Assembly: GCA_025399215.1 (NCBI GenBank)
Contig: MU621144.1
Span: 17,344 to 81,343, forward strand
Length of the DNA stretch: 64,000 nucleotides
Origin: Globomyces pollinis-pini
Lineage: Eukaryota > Chytridiomycota > Chytridiomycetes > Rhizophydiales > Globomycetaceae
Direction of reading: 5' to 3'
Positions 55,320 through 64,000 of the stretch are shown one piece after another. Position numbers and translations under genes: made by a program. Each line of letters starts with the position of its first letter. Position 1 is the stretch's first letter. The notes beneath the pieces are model-generated. The model was not told the origin of the DNA. It made no database searches and saw only the letters and a program-made list of their open reading frames with translations.

Positions 55320-57905
55320 TCCTCCTCCTCGAGGTGGTGCTGCAACTATAAAAGCTTGATCTTGCAATGGGATTTTAGATATTGGGAACAATGTGACTCC
55401 TTCTGCGTAATTGAAATGCTCTCTTGGTCCATACCCACAACCCCAGCCAATCTTTTACATGAATTGAAATAATTCTTACCTTTATCATTTGGTTATCAAT
55501 CTTGTATCCCTGAAATTGATTCCGAATATCTTCGGCTTCTTTTCGCGTTGGTGTTTTTATAAATGAACACATTCTTTGTGTATTGAACTACAGTTTAATA
55601 GGTAATAATTACAGTCATAGATTCTACTCTACCAGCTTGTTGTAAAAGTTTCTTTAATTGCTCTTTGGTACAACTTGCAGGCATATCCGATATATACAAA
55701 GTTCGACTTAAAACTAGAATTGTTAATCCAATCTGATTATTACATTTGATGCAATCATTTGGGACACTGGCATCATATCGGCTTGGAACACAGACTGGAC
55801 CTGGAGGCACTTTAAACTCACCAAAGGTTCTTTTCGTTTCTGCTGGTCGACGTTCATTTGGTCGAGCTCGGTCGTAAGGCTTTGGACGGTCTATGATCAA
55901 AAAATTATTATAAATAACCTCGATTTGCATATGCAGATGGCGCCGAATCATTTCCAAATTGCTTTGGAGGATAGTTACTATAATTATCTGGTGCACGGTC
56001 GTCGTAATCGAAATCATTCCTTCGATCATCTTGGTTAGAATATCCAGCGTGTGTATTTTGATTTGAATATCGAGGCTCAGTTCCATATGCAGGGTTATCG
56101 TTAGAACTATACCTTCCATCTGATCCATATTGCGAATGATCATTATGGTTCGGGTAACGTGTATCGGATTGGTAAGGAGGATTATCATTGCGGTTTGGAT
56201 AACGTGAGTCTGATGAAAAGGGAGGATTATTATTAGATGGATAACGCGAATCAGATTGATAAGGAGGATTATTGTTATGGTCAGGATAACGAGAATCAGA
56301 AGGATAAGGGGGATTATCAACATGGTTTGGATACCGAGGATCAGAACCATATGAGGCACTATCATTACGATTAGCATAGCCAGTTCCTGAAGAGTACGAA
56401 GAATTCTCGAAACGGGAATCAGGTTGATGAGAAGGCTGTCTGTGATCAGAATATCCATGAGAATCATAAGATGTATTTCTGGACATATCACCATAGTCGT
56501 TTCGTAAGTCCGAAGGTTTTGGTACAGGTGAAGAGTACCTTCTATCAACTGATTGTATATTTCCATGCACTTCATTTGGTTGAGCTCCCAATAGATTCAG
56601 TAGTGCTGGTGGTGTGGATGTTTTAGCATCGTATCTAGGTGGTTGTGAATTTTGTAATCCCAATAAATTAGGTAGGAAACTCGATAGACTTCCTGGTGTT
56701 CCAAACCCAACGCTAGACAGCCCAACTAGTGAATCATCTCCCAAGCCAGCAAGTCCAGCACTTCCAGTGCCTACAATAGAGTAAAACAAAGCGAACTGCT
56801 AATACCTACAGCCATTAGTTAAAAGATATAGACCTGTTGCTAGCCCTAGTGATGCAAGCGTAATTGGCATACTCTTAGGATCGAATGTAATAGCCGATGG
56901 ATTCTCATTTGAAATAGGCCAGCTTGGTGCAGATGGTGCTGGTGGTTGTCTACGAAAAGTCAATCATGGTGCGTTATGATAGGTGATGGGTGTAAGGATA
57001 ATACATGATCTAACTTTAGATTGTATCCAATAGTGAAAAGTCACATTAAAGGATTAGTTATCTATTTTCGCGTACAGACGTAGCGAACAGTGTTGATCAA
57101 TCCCAATTAAGGGTCCATCACTTGTACTTTACTTGTGTTTTCACATTATTATCCATTATAATGATTATTTGGATTAAATAGTTATTTATAATATGGTCGT
57201 TATGTGATATTTAGCAATGAACTACAGAAAGAAAAAGATTATGGTTATAATACAATATTGAATAAATACTTACCCAATAGGAGCAGGTGTTTCTTTTACA
57301 TGATTGATATCTGTTGATGGTTTGGGAGCTGATTACATATGATAAGAAACGAATGATCAAAACCTTCAAAATGAACTTTGTTAATTTTTTTCAAGACATC
57401 AATTGAGAGTATATTACTACTAATCCAAAGGTGAAGAACTCTTTTCATTTTATCCTGTTAAAGAATTATTTCAAAAGTTTTATAGTTTACTTTGTCTTTT
57501 GGTGGACATTTTGTAAGTTCCCAAAACAAATCTGGTAAGACGATTTCAAAATTTTTAGGGTATAAGTTTTCTGATTCTGACAGCTTTTGAGATGCTCTAC
57601 AGAATTATTTTAAGATCGTTTTCATACCGACAAATAGAGTCAATCAAGTACATTGCACCTAATTTGACTTCAGGTTTACACTGCTTGATGAACGATGATA
57701 TTATTTCCACTATTTGATTCGAATCCTGATTATTACTATTTCTATCACTAAGCTTACGCTGATATATTTCATAGCCAGCTTTGTGATAGAACCAATCTTT
57801 GACGCCGAAACTGGTATTTTGTCCCCTAAAGTCTCTTCACTTTTTAATATTCCTAGTAATATCCTTACTCAATTCCTTTTGAAAATCCTGTAAATCGTTG
57901 GACAT
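55164..57905 (-). CDS. seb1: Seb1/Nrd1/SCAF-type CID-RRM transcription termination factor
   Basis: The N-terminal CID starts MSNDLQDFQKELSKD and includes SFGVKDWFYHKAGYEIYQRK, KPEVKLGAMYLIDSICR and KRVLHLWISSNI; it binds the RNA polymerase II C-terminal domain. A Gly/Pro/Asn region follows with about eight degenerate 14-residue repeats (NPPYQSDSRYPNHND). The RRM has RNP2 LYISDM and RNP1 CSFIKT after two short introns, then IGWGCGYGPREHFNY, GVTLFPISKIPLQD and PIEGSTVTEEPNVP. This RRM plus WGxGxGP..F-Y extension is diagnostic of Seb1/Nrd1/SCAF8. The tail is Arg/Gly-rich. It contains a 324-nt intron and a pair of abutting introns (separate entries). If the long intron is a gene break, the CID half would end …PAPIG stop. 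Confidence 0.82.
56771..56833 (-). other. Two abutting introns (AG|GT) in the Seb1-like gene
   Basis: Reading the minus strand, the exon ending …LGLATG is followed by a 28-nt GT…TGTAG unit (56806-56833) and directly by a 35-nt GT…TGTAG unit (56771-56805), then exon …TGSAGLAGLGD in frame. There is no base between the two. Both have normal length for this genome. A single 63-nt intron gives the same product. Confidence 0.65.
56950..57273 (-). other. Unusually long 324-nt intron in the Seb1-like gene
   Basis: It starts GTAAGTATTT and ends TTTTCGTAG, about ten times the normal intron length here. It includes a short hairpin around 57066-57090 (TTCGC…GCGAA). I find no coding frame and no clear snoRNA boxes. 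It might host an RNA gene, an internal promoter, or be a spacer between two separate genes (CID and RRM halves). Confidence 0.45.
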
Positions 57906-58395
57906 TTTAAAGATCAAAGAAATTTCAGATAAAAAAAAGACATTAAATTGACCACGGAAATGAAATGAATTTCATTTAAAAAGAGGATTGAAGTTCACAG
58001 TCTGTGTTTAATTACCCAAAACCAATGGTGCAAGGGGTTTGAATAACTAAGTGATACTGAAGTTAATAAGGTATATTAGCAGTATAGAAATCAATATCTC
58101 AATGGGAGGATTCTATTATAAAATACCAATTGAATGTGAGAATAGTAATTGACGATGTGGATCTGCTTGACACCTTTCACGAAAAGGAAACATAGAGAAT
58201 GTTATACACAAAGCACATATACAAGACCCAGTTTACTCTTATAAGATACCCCCACCTTCTTACTAGTGTACACCATTCCAACATCTTCAAATATCTTCGT
58301 GGAGAAACTATCATCAGTCACATTGGTTGCCACATTCACGTTCCAAATAGTATAAAAATACCAACTTCCCTTGTGACTAGTTGACAAAAAAAATC
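57906..58395. other. Divergent promoter region Seb1-like / MCAD
   Basis: 490 bp. Two 61-codon frames on opposite strands overlap at 58199-58387 without motifs; I regard both as chance. No RNA gene was recognised. Confidence 0.4.
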
Positions 58396-59804
58396 ATGTT
58401 TCGATCAGCTTCTAGATTTGTATTATCAAAGGTATACTATAAATACTTTCCTGATTATTAGCGTTTGTTTTCCTCTACAGTAACTAAACGTGATATCGGC
58501 TTTTCCCTCAACGAAGACCAACGTGATCTTCAGGAACTCGCTAGAAAATTCACTGCTGAATTTATCACTCCTAATGTACGTTTTCTTGTCTTTGATTTGG
58601 TAGGCTGCTCATCACGATCGAACTGGTGAATACCCTGTGGATATTTTGAAGAAGGCTTGGGAAGCTGGTTTGATGAATGGTCATATTCCTGAAGCCTATG
58701 GTGGTCTCGGATTGGGTGTTATGGATTGCGCTTTGATTGCTGAAGAATTGGCTTTCGGTTGTTCAGGAATTCAAACTGCTGCAGAAGCAAATGGATTGGC
58801 TGTAAATTTAAATCTCGCTCATCTTTAGCAAGCCCCTGTTATCTTGGCTGGTAATGATGCCCAAAAGAAAAAATATCTTGGTCGTATGACTGAAGAACCA
58901 TTGATGTGCGCCTATGGTGTAACAGAACCAGGTGCAGGTTCAGATGTTGCTGGAGCAAAAACATTTGCAGTTAAAAAAGGAGATAAATATGTCATCTCTG
59001 GAAATAAGATGTGGATTACAAATGGTGGAAAGGCCAATTGGTATCTCCAAATGTAGACTAATCATTCAATAGGTACTTTGTATTGGCTAAAACCGATGAT
59101 AAAGCTTCGGCTGGTCGAGCTTTCACTGGATTCATCGTCGACGCAAATAGCCCTGGTAAACACTTCTGTTAGTTGATTATATAGGTATCACCGTTGGAAA
59201 GAAAGAAATTAATATGGGACAAAGAGCATCTGATACCAGAGGAATCAATTTCGACAATGTAGAAGTCCCAGCAGAAAATGTTTTAGGGTTGGAAGGACAA
59301 GGATTCAAAATTGCTATGGGAGCATTTGATATCACTAGACCATTGGTCGCTTCAGCTGCCGTTGGTTTAGCCAGACGTGCATTGCACGAAGCTACAAATT
59401 ACGCATTAGAGCGAAAGACTATGGGAAGTGTTATTGCTGAGCACCAAGCTATTGCATTCATGTTGGCTGATATGGCTATGGGTGTAGAAGCTGCTCGTAA
59501 CTTGGTCTGGAAATCTGCAGTTTTACGTGATCAAGGAAAGAGAAACACTTATTATGCATCCATGGCAAAAGCTTACGCTTCTGAAGTCGCTAATAAGAAT
59601 GCTGCTGATGCAGTACAAATCTTTGGAGGAAATGGTTTCAATTCTGAGTATCCAGTTGAAAAGTTGATGAGAGGTTAGTTATCATCTTTGTCTTATTTTG
59701 TAGATGCTAAAATCTTTATGATTTATGAAGGAACTTCGCAAATTCAAAGATTAATTGTATCCCGACTGCTACTTGATTCAACGAAAGCTGGAGTCGCATT
59801 GTAA
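58396..59804 (+). CDS. ACADM: Medium-chain acyl-CoA dehydrogenase, mitochondrial
   Basis: FAD enzyme that introduces the trans-2 double bond in C6-C12 acyl-CoA. The start [12 protein letters not shown] is a mitochondrial presequence. Motifs: [95 protein letters not shown], and [13 protein letters not shown] with the catalytic Glu. The [11 protein letters not shown] and RLIV wording fits MCAD better than short-chain or isovaleryl enzymes. Introns are short (27 nt before [10 protein letters not shown]). It converges on GCDH with 107 bp between stops. Confidence 0.93.
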
Positions 59805-59911
59805 TTATTGATTTTACTGGATTTTTATCATTTCAACATCAATAAAACTTTTTTTTTTTCAAAAATTAATGTAATTTGGATTAACATTTGTTAGATAGCG
59901 AACTTAATGTT

Positions 59912-61414
<1,503 letters not shown>

Positions 61415-61484
61415 ATTAATTAAGGGGAAAGAAAAAGAGTGTCAAAGAAATAAATGAATTGGTCATTTGAGAAAATAACGTGAT

Positions 61485-62660
61485 TTGGATAGAACGCCGT
61501 CGAATTTGTTTGACTCTTTAATCCGTCCCATTATTCCCGGTTCTGGTGATAGGACGAATGATATTTGGTTTCCTGTTGCCTGTGAGTTTTTCTTATCCTT
61601 CAATTCCTTGTTTTGTACGTTAGGTCTTCGCAATTTCTATTTTCTAGTTTTATTTTTTTTATTTTTTTTTCAGATGAGAAACATCATCACAAATGAAGCC
61701 CTGATTCAAAATGCTAATTTATCATTGCCTGAATACAAAGATGCTTTATCAGCATCAAGATTATGGAAGGAATTCTTGCTGTTTGAAAGGTATCTCGTAA
61801 TTTACGTGAACTTTTAGATTTCTCATTAAAGCTAATAATCAACATAGGAAAACTCATTACTTTAAGAAACTTATTCTGGTTTGTGTATTTATTAATTTCA
61901 AAAGGTCAAAAAAATATTAATCAAGTTAAAGTCATTACCATTTGGTACTTTAATCGCGTGTCCAACTCAACCAAATCAAAATGTAAAAATTACAGAGTCT
62001 CAAAATTTGGAAGGAATTCATCATGTCATGACCCATTTAGTTGCTGGGCATTTGCTGATGGTTAAAGTATCTTGATATTCAGTGTTGATTTTTATTTAGG
62101 GCAACATCGCAATTATAGATGCTTACGTTGAATGTCGTAACCTTGCTAGCCAAACTTTCTTTATGGCTGTTAGTTTATCATTCATGGGGATTTTATCAAG
62201 ATTGCACTTTTTACTTGAGGAGCTTGGCACAAAGGTTGTGGAAGTCTATAACCTATTATACGATCGCCGTGCAGACATATTTTCAAACTCCTTTGAACTG
62301 AATGAGATGCTTATGGATGATGGATCGACTTGGCCTTACCCTTTGGATCGAATTTCAATCCATAGTAATACTCTATCTGATATCCCAAAGCCAAAAGACA
62401 AATGCCAGTCGCTAAAAGTTCACACTACAGTAAATGATCTCTCAAACATCCAGAGTGATGCTGTTCCAGAGAATCATGAACTCTCTGATTCATTTTGGAA
62501 AACTATAGAGAACAACAAAGTTGGATTAACATTACCTGAGAAGTCAATTCCAAAGTCGAAGATAGATAATGTGAAGAAAAAGATCAAGCCAATTAAAAAG
62601 AAACCTTCTAAAACTACAAAGTCAGTGGATGACATAGATGACATATTTGGTGATTTTTGA
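61485..62660 (+). CDS. Candidate Rmp1/NEPRO-like protein (RNase MRP-associated family)
   Basis: Multi-exon gene with uncertain start: the first exon frame (RTPSNLFDSLIRP) lacks an ATG; a possible ATG is at 61454, but joining it would need a 13-nt intron. Joined middle exons give SASRLWKEFLLFER then FLIKANNQHRKTHYFKKL. NQHR…..W/Y-F-K-L resembles the RNKNQHRAASWYGSF block of yeast Rmp1. A helical region (LSFMGILSRLHFLLEELG) and a Lys-rich tail ending SVDDIDDIFGDF (yeast Rmp1 ends KKKKNKSAIDGIFG) also fit. Rmp1 and animal NEPRO belong to one family acting with RNase MRP in rRNA processing. Similarity is weak, so treat the name as a hypothesis. Confidence 0.4.
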
Positions 62661-62879
62661 ACAGCATTTATCGCACTGTTATTTCTTAAATATTATACCC
62701 AAGAATCCTTTTTCCAGATTCTCTCTAATCAATCCAAGACGTTTAAAGAGTCACATCAACGATTTAACTTGCAATAAATTCTCATGTTATCATTCTTTAT
62801 AGTAAATTTTGGATTTGATTTCAATGGATATTGAACATGATTTGTGGCAATTCAATGATTTGGTGAGGGATTTTCTTTG

Positions 62880-64000
62880 ATGATTCGAGTGAACAGGTTC
62901 CGAAAGGTATTGATTGCTTTTGTATGTCAAACTATTGTATCAATATGCTTAACTCCGTTAATATTCACCCTCTTATTCCTGAACTCTTCATATGCAACCA
63001 ATGTAATGGGGACAATGATGGAGAATATTGTTTACATTGCTGTCCAATATCAATTACTTTATTATTTTCAAAGAGGATACACTCTGTGTTTCTTAGCATC
63101 ATCAATACTGGCTGGTCTACATGTCGCTGTCATATATTTTGATTCAAATGCAATGCATTTCATGCAATGTTTTATGAACAGTGATTTACTGAAGAACGTT
63201 ATATCAACTGGATTCAATACTCAAGGTCTAACACTTCAGCAACAGGACGAATCAACTACGATTTTATTTCTAACGTTCCTATTTGAATGCATTACCCTGA
63301 CATTTTATAATCGTATAATTCGGGAATACAGTTCTATTGATGGATCTTATATACGAATTCAATCTCATTCGGCATTCTTTTTGAAAGCAATTCAACCAAT
63401 TTGGGTTGTAAATGTGTTTTTGACGTTGATAGTAAGCTTTTGGGCAATCGATGGATACTATTCACCTATTTCAAACATGGCCATATATACCCATGAATAT
63501 TACTTAATGTCTGGAACAATTTTGGACCCAGTTTCGTTCAATTCAACTCGAAAATCGTTACAAAAGCCTAAAATACCAAAATTAAAGAAACTTCCAAAGA
63601 CTTATGGAAATCCAAATTTGGTGTTCATTGTCAATGAAAGTTTAGGCAACTTTCTGTCCCGAAACGATGATGGTCTACCAATTAATTCTGAGTATTATCG
63701 AAATCGATTTTTGAACGACTCTGACACTTTTGTGTTCCAAAATGCTAGAGCAATATCAGGAAATACTGAAACAGCTGCAACAAGTATGTTGTTAGGTAGG
63801 TATTTGGCGAGTACTGGTGATAGCAAAGAGACTAAAGATTTTTTGATGGCTCCAAATTTGGCCACTTATGCTAAATCTCAAGGTTATAAAACAGCATTAT
63901 TTATTTCATATGAATCCAAGTTTACAGTGGAATCTCGTCAGTTCAATTATGTACTTCTATATTACTAATGGATTCTTAGATATTTAACGAATTCGATCAT
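62880..64000 (+). CDS. Membrane-bound alkaline-phosphatase-superfamily transferase (sulfatase/phosphoethanolamine transferase-like), partial
   Basis: Starts at ATG 62880. The N-terminal 230 residues hold about five TM helices (LIAFVCQTIVSICLTPLIFT, YTLCFLASSILAGLHVAVIY, LFLTFLFECITLTFYN, WVVNVFLTLIVSFWAIDG). After a basic linker the soluble domain begins NLVFIVNESLGN, with the putative metal-binding Glu, and continues to NARAISGNTETAATSMLLGR, where the nucleophilic Thr is expected. This resembles EptA/LtaS/sulfatase-type enzymes. A 38-nt intron near 63931-63968 extends the frame to the right edge (…YLTNSI). The catalytic C-terminal half is outside the window, so the substrate is unknown. Confidence 0.6.

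Noticed and set aside
58199..58387. Mirror frames of 61 codons on both strands
   Set aside because: Opposite-strand frames of equal extent in an intergenic region suggest chance; no family resemblance.
61454..61501. A 13-nt intron that would join ATG 61454 in frame to the Rmp1/NEPRO-like gene
   Set aside because: It has GT and AG ends and restores the frame, but 13 nt is too short to be credible without RNA evidence.

Overview
The window is nuclear DNA of an AT-rich, gene-dense eukaryote, most likely a zoosporic (flagellated) early-diverging fungus. Fungal signs are a MATA-type HMG-box protein, a Gin4/SAD-like kinase, an Hfl1/TMEM184 protein, a Cce1-type mitochondrial resolvase and a UPF0658 Golgi protein. 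A CFAP53 homologue and a vasohibin-type tubulin carboxypeptidase point to a lineage that still builds an axoneme. Large 31-residue ankyrin-repeat proteins and a crinkler-like nuclease-kinase also fit chytrid-like fungi. I cannot name the species. Genes lie on both strands with short spacers. Nearly every gene is cut by very small introns, mostly 22-43 nt. Most exon joins below were worked out by eye from frame, GT/AG ends and family motifs.

Left part (1-14 kb): CFAP53 (-), an F-box protein (-), an HMG-box regulator (+), a SAD/Gin4-like kinase (+), a secreted/one-TM SH3 protein (-), then a three-copy array of RNF216-like RBR ubiquitin ligases (+). The first RBR copy is truncated, the second has a defective splice site, and the third is intact with a repeat-rich tail carrying SUMO-interaction-like motifs. 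A recent 261-bp tandem duplication follows, then Dus2 (-) and a small ankyrin protein (+).

Middle (15-43 kb): TMEM184/Hfl1, a candidate SYCP2/Red1-like meiotic axis protein, importin-13, a 7TM receptor-like protein, methylcrotonoyl-CoA carboxylase beta, a divergent Ras-like GTPase with a long tail, vasohibin, complex III core protein 2, leukotriene A4 hydrolase, the crossover ligase HEI10, two tandem DGAT2 genes, a 12-repeat ankyrin protein and Cce1.

Right part (42-64 kb): rhomboid, an SLC35F-like transporter, serine hydroxymethyltransferase, ELYS, a small orphan membrane protein, mitochondrial uS17, and a UPF0658 protein. A putative PD-(D/E)XK plus protein-kinase gene follows, bracketed by ~305-bp direct repeats made from the 3' end of the neighbouring Seb1/Nrd1 gene. 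Then come Seb1/Nrd1 itself, medium-chain acyl-CoA dehydrogenase, glutaryl-CoA dehydrogenase, a candidate Rmp1/NEPRO-like protein, and a membrane phospho/sulfo-transferase cut by the right edge.

Themes: mitochondrial amino-acid and fatty-acid catabolism (MCCC2, GCDH, MCAD, with QCR2 and uS17m), meiosis (SYCP2-like and HEI10), axoneme and tubulin biology (CFAP53, vasohibin), and accessory rearranging loci (RBR array, repeat-flanked nuclease-kinase). The most unusual structural signal is intron-like units that abut directly at AG|GT junctions: five in a row in the vasohibin gene and two in the Seb1 gene.
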